Shown here piece by piece: positions 51,634-60,590 of a stretch of DNA of 64,000 nucleotides. The first letter of the stretch is position 1; each line of letters starts with the position of its first letter. The stretch spans positions 62,001 to 126,000 of the forward strand of contig WQXY01000002.1 of NCBI GenBank assembly GCA_009781515.1, read 5' to 3'. The DNA is from Oscillospiraceae bacterium (GTDB lineage Bacteria > Bacillota > Clostridia > Oscillospirales > Oscillospiraceae). The position numbers and the translations under genes were made by a program. Below the pieces are notes generated by a model that was not told where the DNA came from, searched no databases, and was given only the letters and a program-made list of their open reading frames with translations.

Positions 51634-51697
51634 GAGTTTGTGCCGTTCCGGCGTAGCCGGGCTCCGACGGTCATATATGTCGGAGAGGTACAAACTC
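51634..51697. other. Three-way-junction structured element in metY leader
   Basis: Outer stem GAGTTTGTGCC (51634-51644) pairs with GGTACAAACTC (51687-51697, one mismatch). Inside are two hairpins: CCGGC/GCCGG (51648-51660) and CTCCGAC/GTCGGAG (51662-51685). Transcribed on the minus strand it would sit about 33 bases before metY. It does not match the SAM-I pattern. It may be a mobile palindromic element. Confidence 0.5.
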
Positions 51698-51704
51698 CAA
51701 ATGG

Positions 51705-51725
51705 CTTTTAACTGAAAGTTAAAAG
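51705..51725 (-). terminator. Hairpin after xerD-type gene
   Basis: CTTTTAACT/AGTTAAAAG with a 3-base loop, 7 bases beyond the stop of the recombinase gene on the minus strand; there is no long T tract. Confidence 0.45.
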
Positions 51726-51731
51726 ACTATA

Positions 51732-52616
51732 CTATGCTCTGGGATGTGCTTTTTCGTATACATCCTTGAGCTGTTGATTAACTACCCTTGCATAAACCTG
51801 TGTTGACGAAATGTCGGCATGACCGAGCATTTGCTGAAGAGACCTTAAATCAGCACCGTTTTCCAAAAGATGTGCTGCAAAAGAGTGGCGCAGCATTTGT
51901 GGAGTGATGTCCTCGCTGATTTGAGCGGCTTCCAAGTAGCTTTTTAGGATTTTCCAAAAACCTTGGCGCGACATTCGCCCGCCGCCCGTGTTTACAAAAA
52001 GTGAAACCTCACCTGTAACTGCCATAGCAGGGCGTGAAAATGACAGATAATGACTGATAGCCCTGACAGCGGTTGCATAGAGAGGAATTGTCCGCTCTTT
52101 GCCGTTTCGGCATGTTATAAGGCCTGTAACAAGGTTGACATCGGAAATATCGAGCGATATAAGCTCGCTGACCCGAATACCCGTTGCATAGAGTGTTTCA
52201 AGCATTGCCTTGTCACGGCAGCCCTTGATGTCGTTTATGCCCGGTTGGTCAAGCAGGCGTTCGATTTCTTCGTTTGTGAGAATGGTCGGAGCTTTTTTGG
52301 CAAATGAAATTGTATCAAGCTCGGCGGTCGGGTTTGTTCCGCTAAAACCGTCGTCCGTCATACGGCGGAAAAATGCCTTAAGCGAGGCGATAAAACGTGA
52401 AACCGTAGCAGGAGAGCGGCCTCTGTCGAAAAGCAGTGAAATGTAAAACTGCACATCTTCTTTGGTTACACGGTCAAAATCACCGATTTCGCCATTTTGT
52501 AAATAATCGGAAAATTGTGTAATATCACGGATATATGAAGAAACGGTGTTGTCTGCAACACGCCGCTCCTTGGTTAAATAGTCTTTGTAGTTATTTATAT
52601 ATGTAGCATCGAACAA
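51732..52616 (-). CDS. xerD: Tyrosine recombinase, XerD type
   Basis: 294 residues from TTG 52614-52616, nine bases after TTTGGAGG; this agrees with the usual XerC/D length, while the ATG at 52775 would add 53 odd residues. N-terminal SAM-like core-binding domain: YKDYLTKERRVADNTVSSY. Catalytic residues are visible: Arg in YATGIRVSELISL, Lys in CRNGKERTIPLY, His-x-x-Arg in PQMLRHSFAAHLLENGAD, His in LGHADISSTQ, and Tyr in QVYARV. Chromosome dimer resolution is the usual role. No attL/attR or phage genes lie beside it. Confidence 0.9.
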   Translation of the reverse strand: MFDATYINNYKDYLTKERRVADNTVSSYIRDITQFSDYLQNGEIGDFDRVTKEDVQFYISLLFDRGRSPATVSRFIASLKAFFRRMTDDGFSGTNPTAELDTISFAKKAPTILTNEEIERLLDQPGINDIKGCRDKAMLETLYATGIRVSELISLDISDVNLVTGLITCRNGKERTIPLYATAVRAISHYLSFSRPAMAVTGEVSLFVNTGGGRMSRQGFWKILKSYLEAAQISEDITPQMLRHSFAAHLLENGADLRSLQQMLGHADISSTQVYARVVNQQLKDVYEKAHPRA

Positions 52617-52765
52617 GTGATTTTTCCTCCAAATTGTAGAAACGAGTAGGAGTAGTTTACAATAGAGGGGATAAATATACAACAACAAATTGTAGTTTTT
52701 TTTAGTTTTGTGATTAATTCCAAAAATATTCTTAAAATGACAGTTTTTATTAAATAGATTAACGG

Positions 52766-52916
52766 TATCTTGCAAATCTATTTGCTATCATAGATTAGTG
52801 TCTGTTAATGAAATGTAATGAAAAAGAGCAACCTTGTCTGAACGAAGTGAGTTTGGTTGCTCTAATGAAATGAATTATACAGACACTTAGATAGGATAGC
52901 TCTGATTGGCAAGATA
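52766..52916. repeat. Long imperfect palindrome between xerD and ctsR
   Basis: Nested arms: TATCTTGC/GCAAGATA (52766-52773 and 52909-52916), GTGTCTGT/ACAGACAC (52798-52805 and 52879-52886), GAGCAACC/GGTTGCTC (52826-52833 and 52855-52862). The whole folds into one branched 150-base hairpin. It may be a non-autonomous mobile repeat or a structured RNA. The rest of the gap (52917-53008) holds only AT-rich sequence. Confidence 0.6.
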
Positions 52917-53008
52917 CTGAAAATCTATTGCTCATAAGCATGAAAAATCGCAATAAACAGCGAAAAATGAAGAAAAAGGGAGATAGAGAGATATAGTTCG
53001 CCGAGAAT

Positions 53009-53086
53009 GGTCAGGAAAGGTCAAAATGGCGGTTGCGGTGATGCTATGAGTGGAGTAGAATAACATCAAGGTCAAAGATAGTCAAA
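53009..53086 (+). promoter_or_regulatory. ctsR operon promoter with two CtsR operators
   Basis: A promoter TTGCGG (53033-53038), 17 bases, TAGAAT (53056-53061) is flanked by two CtsR boxes. The downstream one is a perfect heptad pair GGTCAAA-GAT-AGTCAAA (53070-53086). The upstream one is GGTCAGG-AAA-GGTCAAA (53009-53025), with two changed bases. The known CtsR consensus is RGTCAAA-N3-RGTCAAA. The operon should therefore be self-repressed and heat induced. Confidence 0.85.
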
Positions 53087-53153
53087 GTCAAAAAGTGCTC
53101 TTTAGTAAAAGCTATAAGCACAAGAGTAGAACAAAATGTAATGAGAGTATAAA

Positions 53154-53609
53154 ATGGGAATTAGCGATGTAATAGCAGAATTTATTGATGAGATGCTAAG
53201 TGAAGCTGACGGAACTGCAGAGCTGCAGCGTGCCGAGCTTGCAGGCCGCTTCAACTGCGTGCCGAGCCAAATCAACTATGTTATATCTACAAGGTTTTCG
53301 CCTGAACATGGATACATCGTAGAGAGCAGACGCGGGGGCGGCGGCTACATCAGAATAAAACGTATAGCCATGGAAGCGAAGTTGCTCATAATGCATACCA
53401 TTAATACAATCGGCGAGAGTATTGACTCAAACACAGCGGCGGCACTTATCGCAAATCTAAAACAAAATAACGCAATAAGCAGCGATGAGGTAAGTCTGAT
53501 AATGTCGGCGATAAGCAATAACGCACTTAGACCGCTCTCTGCGGAGGGAAGAAACATAATAAGAGCATCAATACTAAAGCAAATGCTGATACATACGAAA
53601 AATATATAA
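53154..53609 (+). CDS. ctsR: Transcriptional repressor CtsR
   Basis: 151 residues. Start MGISDVIAEFIDEML, then the winged-helix DNA-binding part LAGRFNCVPSQINYVISTRF, and the Gly-rich beta wing SRRGGGGYIRIKRI that reaches into the operator. The C-terminal domain is helical (LIANLKQNNAISSDEVSLIM). It represses class III heat shock genes, here its own operon through the boxes at 53009-53086. The ribosome site is weak. Confidence 0.96.
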   Translation: MGISDVIAEFIDEMLSEADGTAELQRAELAGRFNCVPSQINYVISTRFSPEHGYIVESRRGGGGYIRIKRIAMEAKLLIMHTINTIGESIDSNTAAALIANLKQNNAISSDEVSLIMSAISNNALRPLSAEGRNIIRASILKQMLIHTKNI

Positions 53610-53636
53610 GAAGTACAACTTAGGAGGTACACTACA

Positions 53637-54050
53637 ATGAAATGTCAAAAATGCGGAAGAAACGAAGTAAATTTCCACTACACGTCAGATGTAAACGGGC
53701 AAGTCACACAAATGCATCTATGCTCTGATTGTGCGGAGCAGTCGGGATATAATATCGATCAAATGTTTGGTGATATGTTTACGGGAATGTTCCCAATGAG
53801 AAAACAGTCGTCCTTTTTGCCGTTTGCAATACCGGTTTTGCAAATCGGAAGCGGATTTGCGCCCGCGCGGCAGACAGAGCATACATGCAAATGCGGCTGC
53901 AGCCCGAATGTCTCGCAAACAGAAGTTGAAGTTGATGAGAAGCTAAAGCAGCGCCGCGAATTAAACCAACAAATGCGTATTGCCGCAGAAAATGAAGATT
54001 TTGAAAAAGCAGCCGAGCTTCGTGATAAAATAAAAGAACTCGAAGCTTAA
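53637..54050 (+). CDS. mcsA: McsA-like zinc-finger/UvrB-motif protein
   Basis: 137 residues, TTAGGAGG upstream. Cys pairs CQKCGRNE, CSDCAEQSG, and CKCGCS give zinc knuckles. The C-terminus carries a UVR motif: QMRIAAENEDFEKAAELRDKI. McsA normally activates the arginine kinase McsB, which marks proteins for ClpCP. In this operon clpC follows after only 17 bp and no mcsB is present, so its role here may differ. Confidence 0.9.
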   Translation: MKCQKCGRNEVNFHYTSDVNGQVTQMHLCSDCAEQSGYNIDQMFGDMFTGMFPMRKQSSFLPFAIPVLQIGSGFAPARQTEHTCKCGCSPNVSQTEVEVDEKLKQRRELNQQMRIAAENEDFEKAAELRDKIKELEA

Positions 54051-54067
54051 ATAAGGAGTAATCTACT

Positions 54068-56530
54068 ATGAGATTTGGTGACAGTTTAACGGGGTTTTCG
54101 GACCGCTCGCACAGAGTATTTCGATATGCACAGGAAGCAGCGGTTGAGCTTGGGCACAGCCTTATCGGCAGTGAGCACATTCTATACGGGCTCTCGCATG
54201 ACGACGGCGGAGTTGCTGCAAAAATCCTTGCCGATGCAGGACTGCAGAGCAGGTTTATCCTTGACCTTATAGTAAAGCTTTCGGGTCGCGGTGAGAGCAC
54301 GGAGATTTTGCCGCAGGGTTATTCACCGAGAGCTTTGCATATTGCCGATATTGCAAGAATGGAGTCAAACAGACGCGGATACTCTCTTGCAGACCCCGAA
54401 TATCTGTTGCTTGGAATACTCCGTGCAGGCGACAGCGGAGCGTCAAAGATTATCTATATGACAGGTCTTGATAACGACACCGTTTTTACCGAGCTTGTCA
54501 ACACACTTTCAAGCAATGTGTTCAGACCTGTTACTGTTGTCTCTCAAAAAGGCGGACGAAGCAGAACTGAAACAAAAATGCTTGACCAATACAGCCGTGA
54601 CCTCACGCAAGCAGCGCAGGAGGGTATGCTTGACCCCGTTATAGGCAGAGAGCAGGAAATAGGGCGCGTCATTCAAATACTCTCACGCCGCACAAAAAAC
54701 AACCCCGTGCTCATTGGCGAGCCGGGTGTCGGCAAAACTGCTATAGCCGAGGGGCTTGCTATCAGCATTATTGCAGGTGACGCACCGGAAACACTGCTTG
54801 ATAAACGGGTTGTGACGCTTGATTTAAGCGGTATGCTCGCCGGAACAAAATACAGAGGCGATTTTGAAGAACGTATAAAAACTGCAATTGATGAAGTGCA
54901 AAAAGCGGGTGATATCATACTGTTTATTGACGAGCTTCACACTATAATCGGAGCAGGTGCGGCAGAAGGTGCGATAGATGCGGCAAATATAATCAAGCCG
55001 CTTCTCGGACGCGGTGAAATGCAAATCATCGGTGCAACCACACTTGATGAATACCGTAAGCATATAGAAAAAGACGCTGCACTCGAGCGCAGGTTCCAGC
55101 CTGTAACAATCGAAGAGCCGTCACGTGACGAGTCTGTTTTGATACTAAAAGGTTTGCGTGAAAAATACGAAGCCCACCATAATCTCAAAATTACGGATGA
55201 AGCAATAGAAACAGCGGTCAGCCTGTCGAGCAGATATATCGGCGACAGATTTTTGCCCGATAAAGCAATCGATCTGATTGATGAAGCGGCATCGAGAGTC
55301 AGGCTTGAAAAACTTAAGCTTCCACCGAAACTAAAGGAGCTTGAGCTTAAAAAAGACGAGCTTGCAAAAGAAAAAAATTCGGCAATCCAAAATCAGGATT
55401 TTGAGGGTGCCGCAAGTGTGCGTGACCGTGAGAGGGCACTGAACGAACAAATAGCAGCGGCACGTGAGGATTGGGAGAACATAAAAAAAGGCGACAACAA
55501 AAATGTTGAAGCGGAAGATATAGCAATCATAGTGTCTGACTGGACAGGTATTCCCGTAACAAGCATCACTCAAGATGAAAGCGAAAGGCTTCTCAAAATG
55601 GAAAGCTTGCTTCATAAAAGAGTTGTCGGGCAAAACGAGGCTGTCACCGCAGTTTCAAAGGCACTTCGCCGAGGCAGAGTGGGTCTCAAAGATCCCAAGC
55701 GTCCTGTTGGTTCATTTTTGTTCCTCGGACCCACAGGTGTCGGCAAAACGGAGCTTTGCAAAGCCCTTGCGGAAGCTATGTTTGGCGACGAAAACGCCAT
55801 GCTTCGCATTGACATGTCGGAATACATGGATAAGCATACAACATCAAAAATGATTGGCTCGCCGCCGGGATATGTCGGCTATGAGGAGGGTGGAAACCTA
55901 ACCGAAAAGGTACGCCGCAAGCCGTATTCGGTGCTGCTTTTTGACGAAATTGAAAAAGCGCATGAGGATGTCTTTAATATTCTGCTCCAGATAATGGAAG
56001 ACGGAAGACTTACAGACTCAAGCGGACGTCATGTTGACTTCAAAAACACAATAATTGTTATGACCTCAAACGCGGGTGCAAGAAATATCACGGAAAGCCG
56101 CACAAAGCTTGGCTTTACACCCGAGGCACAAGACGGCAGTGACAGTGAATACGAGCAAATCAGAGAAGCTGTAATGGACGAGGTAAAGCGGCTGTTTAAG
56201 CCCGAGTTTCTCAACAGGATTGACGATATTATTGTCTTCCATAAGCTTACTGCTGAGGACATTCGGGAAATTTGCGGAAAAATGCTCAGCAGCGTCAGGG
56301 AGCGTATGAGCGATATAAACATCAAGATGACAATAGATAACAAAGCAATAGACCTGCTTGCCAAAAAAGGCGATGACCCCGTATATGGAGCGCGCCCGCT
56401 CCGCCGTGCAATTCAAAACATGGTTGAAGATGCGGTGGCTGAGAAAATGCTCGAGGGTAAGATAAAAGCTGATGATACAATAAAACTTACAGTAAAAAAT
56501 GAAAAGATAGATATAAAGCTGCAAAAATAA
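54068..56530 (+). CDS. clpC: ATP-dependent Clp protease ATPase subunit ClpC
   Basis: 820 residues, AAGGAG upstream. Clp-N repeats ([38 protein letters not shown]). AAA-1 has Walker [16 protein letters not shown] and Walker [20 protein letters not shown]-domain follows ([20 protein letters not shown]), marking ClpC rather than ClpA. AAA-2 has [40 protein letters not shown] and [13 protein letters not shown]. It unfolds proteins for ClpP. Last gene of the ctsR operon; no strong terminator follows. Confidence 0.97.
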   Translation: MRFGDSLTGFSDRSHRVFRYAQEAAVELGHSLIGSEHILYGLSHDDGGVAAKILADAGLQSRFILDLIVKLSGRGESTEILPQGYSPRALHIADIARMESNRRGYSLADPEYLLLGILRAGDSGASKIIYMTGLDNDTVFTELVNTLSSNVFRPVTVVSQKGGRSRTETKMLDQYSRDLTQAAQEGMLDPVIGREQEIGRVIQILSRRTKNNPVLIGEPGVGKTAIAEGLAISIIAGDAPETLLDKRVVTLDLSGMLAGTKYRGDFEERIKTAIDEVQKAGDIILFIDELHTIIGAGAAEGAIDAANIIKPLLGRGEMQIIGATTLDEYRKHIEKDAALERRFQPVTIEEPSRDESVLILKGLREKYEAHHNLKITDEAIETAVSLSSRYIGDRFLPDKAIDLIDEAASRVRLEKLKLPPKLKELELKKDELAKEKNSAIQNQDFEGAASVRDRERALNEQIAAAREDWENIKKGDNKNVEAEDIAIIVSDWTGIPVTSITQDESERLLKMESLLHKRVVGQNEAVTAVSKALRRGRVGLKDPKRPVGSFLFLGPTGVGKTELCKALAEAMFGDENAMLRIDMSEYMDKHTTSKMIGSPPGYVGYEEGGNLTEKVRRKPYSVLLFDEIEKAHEDVFNILLQIMEDGRLTDSSGRHVDFKNTIIVMTSNAGARNITESRTKLGFTPEAQDGSDSEYEQIREAVMDEVKRLFKPEFLNRIDDIIVFHKLTAEDIREICGKMLSSVRERMSDINIKMTIDNKAIDLLAKKGDDPVYGARPLRRAIQNMVEDAVAEKMLEGKIKADDTIKLTVKNEKIDIKLQK

Positions 56531-56620
56531 GTAAATATTTTTCTTTCATTATTTGCAAAAATACTGTACAATATTATGCGATAAGATTTAAGAGGAAAAA
56601 CTGTCTGTTTTCTGAGGGGG

Positions 56621-57001
56621 TTGGTCATAATAAAACAGCGCATTGAAGAATTCAAAATTGGTGATAAAGATGTAGTTTTTATTGATTTTTCCGGATTTAA
56701 TAACGACAAGGAAGCTATAGCTTTTATTGAGGCTTCCAAACCTTTGATAAAAAAATATCCGTACAACTCAATATATACAATAACCAATATAGAAGATGTT
56801 GCACTGAGCGCAAATTCTCATGATATAATCTCGGGCTGGGTGGAGCATAACAAACCCTATGTGAAGTTTGGTGTTGTATATGGTGTTGACGGCATTAAAA
56901 AGGTCTTAGGTAAAACATTAAAAATTGTCACGGGCAGAAAAAACTTAGTATATCTTTCGTCAAAAGAAGAAGCCATAGAATATTTGACAAATCTCGAATA
57001 A
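56621..57001 (+). CDS. Unrecognised 126-residue protein (STAS-like guess)
   Basis: The frame opens at TTG 56621, which directly touches a GAGGGGG run, so the start is uncertain; no ATG is available upstream. The sequence is alpha/beta (DVVFIDFSGFNNDKEAIAFI, then YNSIYTITNIEDVALSANSH, then KPYVKFGVVYGVDGIKKVL, then NLVYLSSKEEAIEYL). The alternation recalls SpoIIAA-like/STAS proteins. No membrane segment or metal motif. It ends 18 bp before the nicotinate phosphoribosyltransferase gene. Confidence 0.6.
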   Translation: MVIIKQRIEEFKIGDKDVVFIDFSGFNNDKEAIAFIEASKPLIKKYPYNSIYTITNIEDVALSANSHDIISGWVEHNKPYVKFGVVYGVDGIKKVLGKTLKIVTGRKNLVYLSSKEEAIEYLTNLE

Positions 57002-57019
57002 TTAGTGAGCGGCAAATCT

Positions 57020-58462
57020 ATGAATAACCGAAACATCTCAATGCTATGTGATTTTTATGAATTCACAATGGCTGCCGGATATTTCAGCGAGGGTATCCAC
57101 AGGCGTAATGTATATTTTGATGTCATCTTTCGCAATGTGCCGGACAAGGGTGGGTTTGCGATAGCTGCAGGATTGGAGCAGGTCATTGATTTTATCAAGG
57201 ACTTGCATTTTACTGATGACAATATCTCTTATTTGCGTTCCAAAAAGCTCTTTAACGAGGATTTTCTGAGCTATCTGAAAAACCTCAAATTTACAGGCGA
57301 CATATTTGCGGTTCCGGAGGGAACACCTGTTTTTCCGAATGAACCGATACTCACGGTCAAAGCTCCGGCTATTGAAGCTCAAATCATTGAAACGGCCATT
57401 TTATTAGCTATAAACCACCAGTCGCTCATAGCGACAAAAGCAAACCGTATTGTCAGAGCGGCGGACGGCAGAGATGTGCTTGAATTCGGCTCACGCCGTG
57501 CTCCGGGTGTTGATGGCGCTGTCCTTGGGGCAAGAGCTGCATATATCGGTGGCTGTGCGGGCACGTCGTGCACAATGACCGACTTGCAGTACGATATTCC
57601 GGCAAGCGGCACAATGGCTCACTCATGGGTGCAAAATTTTGCAGATGAATATGAAGCGTTCAAAACGTACTGTGAGCTTTATCCGAACAAAACAACACTT
57701 CTTGTAGACACATACAACACACTAAAAAGCGGTGTGCCAAATGCAATACGCGCGTTTAAGGAAGTGCTCATACCGCAAGGTATTACGCAGTACGCTATCA
57801 GGCTCGATTCCGGAGACATCGCATATTTATCAAAAAAAGCACGAATTTTGCTCGATGAGGCAGGACTTACAGACTGTAAGATAGTTGCAACAAACTCACT
57901 TGATGAGTACATTATCCGCGACCTTATTATGCAAGGTGCAAAGATTGACATATTTGGCGTGGGCGAAAGGCTGATTACCGCAAAAAGTGACCCCGTATTT
58001 GGCGGTGTGTATAAGCTCGTTGCGGTTGAAGATGAAAACGGGCAGATTATCCCCAAGATAAAAAAGAGCGAAAATGTTACAAAGATAACAATTCCGCACT
58101 TTAAGAAATTATACAGATATTTTGAAAAAGACAGCGGCATGGCGATTGCAGACGAGCTTTGTGTCTATGACGAAACCGTTGATGATACAAAGACTCATAC
58201 AATCTTCAACCCGCTTGAAACATGGAAAGTAAAAACCCTGACCGATTTTTCAGCCAAGGTGCTGCAGGTTCCCGTATTTATCGGCGGCAAGCTCGTGTAC
58301 ACTCCGCCCGACATACACAGTATAAGAGAGTACTGCACAAACCAGGTTGCCCTTTTGTGGGATGAGGTCAAGCGTTTTGAAAATCCTCATATTTATTATG
58401 TGGATTTATCGCAAAAGCTTTGGGATATCAGACAAAAACTTCTATCAGCAAGCCTTTCATAA
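57020..58462 (+). CDS. pncB: Nicotinate phosphoribosyltransferase
   Basis: 480 residues from ATG 57020; GTG 57005 is an alternative. Start NISMLCDFYEFTMAAGYF, then GFAIAAGLEQVIDFI, FAVPEGTPVFPNEPIL, the FGSRRAPGVDGAVLGARAAY motif, SGTMAHSWVQ with the active His, and IRLDSGDIAYLSKKAR for the phosphoribosyl diphosphate site. It joins nicotinate and PRPP in NAD salvage. The end lies 2 bp from the end of a convergent gene. Confidence 0.94.
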   Translation: MNNRNISMLCDFYEFTMAAGYFSEGIHRRNVYFDVIFRNVPDKGGFAIAAGLEQVIDFIKDLHFTDDNISYLRSKKLFNEDFLSYLKNLKFTGDIFAVPEGTPVFPNEPILTVKAPAIEAQIIETAILLAINHQSLIATKANRIVRAADGRDVLEFGSRRAPGVDGAVLGARAAYIGGCAGTSCTMTDLQYDIPASGTMAHSWVQNFADEYEAFKTYCELYPNKTTLLVDTYNTLKSGVPNAIRAFKEVLIPQGITQYAIRLDSGDIAYLSKKARILLDEAGLTDCKIVATNSLDEYIIRDLIMQGAKIDIFGVGERLITAKSDPVFGGVYKLVAVEDENGQIIPKIKKSENVTKITIPHFKKLYRYFEKDSGMAIADELCVYDETVDDTKTHTIFNPLETWKVKTLTDFSAKVLQVPVFIGGKLVYTPPDIHSIREYCTNQVALLWDEVKRFENPHIYYVDLSQKLWDIRQKLLSASLS

Positions 58463-58464
58463 CA

Positions 58465-58833
58465 TCAATCGCTGCTGTCCTCGCTTAAATATTCCGCAAT
58501 ACCAAGACTTTTCAGGTCGTCAAGGTTATCATCCGTGCTAATGCCAAGACGTTCCAAGGAGTCTTTTTTTGCATGGCGCTGCCTGACTGTTTCGTAATAA
58601 GCGAGGGTTTCGTTACGAAGTGTGAGACGTTCATACGCATCGTCCTGCTCGCGTTCTATTCTGCGGGCAATTTCTTTGTCGCGCCATATTGCCTGTTTTT
58701 CTTCATCGGGGGGAGGTCTGCTTCTGTTTCTCCTGTTGTTTCCGGTGTTGCGTGCACGTCTGAAAGTAATAAATAAATTCAGTGCAATCACAATGAATAA
58801 TATTGCAAATATATATGCTATTCCGGGTATCAT
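58465..58833 (-). CDS. Small membrane protein with charged helical tail
   Basis: 122 residues, AAGGGGG upstream on the minus strand. One N-terminal membrane helix (IAYIFAILFIVIALNLFI), then a basic stretch (RRARNTGNNRRNRSRPP), then charged helices (IARRIEREQDDAYERL) and an acidic end (LSEDSSD). Orientation with the tail inside is expected from the positive charges. I know no family for it. Confidence 0.6.
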   Translation of the reverse strand: MIPGIAYIFAILFIVIALNLFITFRRARNTGNNRRNRSRPPPDEEKQAIWRDKEIARRIEREQDDAYERLTLRNETLAYYETVRQRHAKKDSLERLGISTDDNLDDLKSLGIAEYLSEDSSD

Positions 58834-58854
58834 ATTGCTACCCCCTTGAGATAT

Positions 58855-58880
58855 TTATGTTACTACATATAGTAACATAA
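58855..58880. other. Palindrome in divergent gap
   Basis: TTATGTTACTA (58855-58865) and TAGTAACATAA (58870-58880) form an 11-bp perfect inverted repeat with loop CATA, between the small membrane protein and the ABC-F gene. It could be an operator; there is no T tract. Confidence 0.45.
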
Positions 58881-58991
58881 AAGAAAAGAAAATACTATAT
58901 ATATTTATTATCTGATATGTGTCGGCAATCGAAAAAATCCCAAAGAAAACCGCTGACATATGTGAGTTAATTATGCTATAATAATCGCATT

Positions 58992-60581
58992 ATGATTACT
59001 GTTAATAATTTGAGCTTACAATTTGGGGCAGATACATTATTCTCGCGTGTGGACTTACAGTTTACACCCGGCAACTGCTATGGCGTTATCGGAGCCAACG
59101 GTTCGGGCAAATCGTCATTTCTGAAAATTCTTGCAGGAGAGCTTGAGCAAAGCACAGGTGCGGTTGAAATTAAATCTGATGTGCGTATGTCGGTGCTTAA
59201 ACAGGACCAGAACATGTATGACGAGTTTACGGTTATGGAAACCGTCATCATGGGAAATGCCCGCCTGTATGAATGTGGCAGGGAAAAGGACGAGCTGTAC
59301 AATAAAGAAGACTTCTCTGATGAAGACGGTATCAGGGCGGCGGAGCTTGAGGAAGAATATGCGGAGCTTGGCGGTTGGGAAGCGGAGTCTGACGCTTCTG
59401 TACTGCTGCAGGGGCTTGGAATACCCACATCACTTCATGATGTCGCAATGAGTGATATGAAGCCTCGGCAAAAGGTAAAGGTGCTGCTTGCGCAGGCACT
59501 TTTCGGAAAGCCCGATATTATCTTGCTCGACGAGCCTACCAACAATCTTGATGTCGGCTCTGTTGTGTGGCTTGAAGACTTTTTAATGGACTATGAGGGA
59601 ACAGTCATTGTTGTTGCACATGACCGTTTTTTCCTCAACACTGTATGTACCCATATAGTTGACATTGACTTCGGCAAAATAAAAATGTATGTGGGTAACT
59701 ACGACTTTTGGTATGACTCCAGTCAGCTTATTCAAAAGCTCCTAAAAGAGAAAAATAAAAAGAACGAAGATAAGATTGCCGAGCTTGAGGAGTTTGTCCG
59801 CCGTTTTTCTGCGAACAAGTCAAAATCACGTCAGGCAACCTCACGCAAAAAGCTCATTGAAAAGATTAAAATCGAAGAAATGCCCGCATCAACAAGGCGC
59901 TATCCGTGGGTAGGCTTTAAGGCTGAGCGTGAGCCGGGAAAAGACAGGCTGTTCGTAACAGATTTAAGCAAAGCCGTAGACGGCAGCAAGGTGCTTGACA
60001 ATCTGAACATAATCATGGGGCGTGATGATAAAATAGCACTCATCGGTGAAGATGAAAACACAATTACACTTATGTTTAAGCTGCTTGCAGGTGAGCTCGA
60101 ACCCGACGGCGGCGAAATAAAATGGGGAGTTTCAACAACGCAGTCATATTTCCCCAAGGACAACACAGTCTATTTTGAAGATAGCGAGCTTACAATCATA
60201 GACTGGATACGTCAATATTCGGAAGACAAGCGCGAGAGCTACCTGCGCACATTTCTCGGGCGTATGCTCTTCACGGGAGATGATGTTTACAAGGAAGTCC
60301 GTGTGCTCTCGGGCGGTGAAAAGGTTCGCTGTATGCTATCAAGGCTTATGCTCTCCGGGGCAAGCATACTGCTGCTCGACCAACCGACGCAGCATCTTGA
60401 TTTGGAAAGCGTCGCAGCTCTCAACAACGGACTTACGGACTTTAAAGGCAATGTCATTTTCACAACACATGACCACCAACTTATACAAACCGTCGCAAAC
60501 AGAATTATCGAGTTTAAGGACGGGGAAGTCATCGACCGTCAAATGACATATGATGAGTATATTGAATTAACCAAAATTTAG
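58992..60581 (+). CDS. ABC-F family ATPase with degenerate second nucleotide site
   Basis: 529 residues. The first ATPase half is intact: GANGSGKSSFLKIL, then MSDMKPRQKVKVLLAQAL, then IILLDEPTNNLD. The linker helix (about residues 240-300) is LLKEKNKKNEDKIAELEEFV. In the second half the Walker A reads GEDENTITLMFKLL, with no GKT, while the signature LSGGEKVRCMLSRLMLSG is kept and Walker B reads ILLLDQPTQHLD (Gln for Glu). It resembles YkpA/YbiT-type members that act on ribosomes. CTGACA, 18 bases, TATAAT end 9 bp before the ATG, so the message may be leaderless. Confidence 0.9.
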   Translation: MITVNNLSLQFGADTLFSRVDLQFTPGNCYGVIGANGSGKSSFLKILAGELEQSTGAVEIKSDVRMSVLKQDQNMYDEFTVMETVIMGNARLYECGREKDELYNKEDFSDEDGIRAAELEEEYAELGGWEAESDASVLLQGLGIPTSLHDVAMSDMKPRQKVKVLLAQALFGKPDIILLDEPTNNLDVGSVVWLEDFLMDYEGTVIVVAHDRFFLNTVCTHIVDIDFGKIKMYVGNYDFWYDSSQLIQKLLKEKNKKNEDKIAELEEFVRRFSANKSKSRQATSRKKLIEKIKIEEMPASTRRYPWVGFKAEREPGKDRLFVTDLSKAVDGSKVLDNLNIIMGRDDKIALIGEDENTITLMFKLLAGELEPDGGEIKWGVSTTQSYFPKDNTVYFEDSELTIIDWIRQYSEDKRESYLRTFLGRMLFTGDDVYKEVRVLSGGEKVRCMLSRLMLSGASILLLDQPTQHLDLESVAALNNGLTDFKGNVIFTTHDHQLIQTVANRIIEFKDGEVIDRQMTYDEYIELTKI

Positions 60582-60590
60582 GAGGTTTAT

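Noticed and set aside
51602..51730. SAM riboswitch before metY
   Set aside because: The stems do not match the SAM-I conserved core as far as I can judge by eye; kept only as an unexplained structured element.
51732..52616. Phage or integrative-element integrase
   Set aside because: Length and motifs fit a chromosomal XerD, and there are no att-like direct repeats or phage genes next to it.
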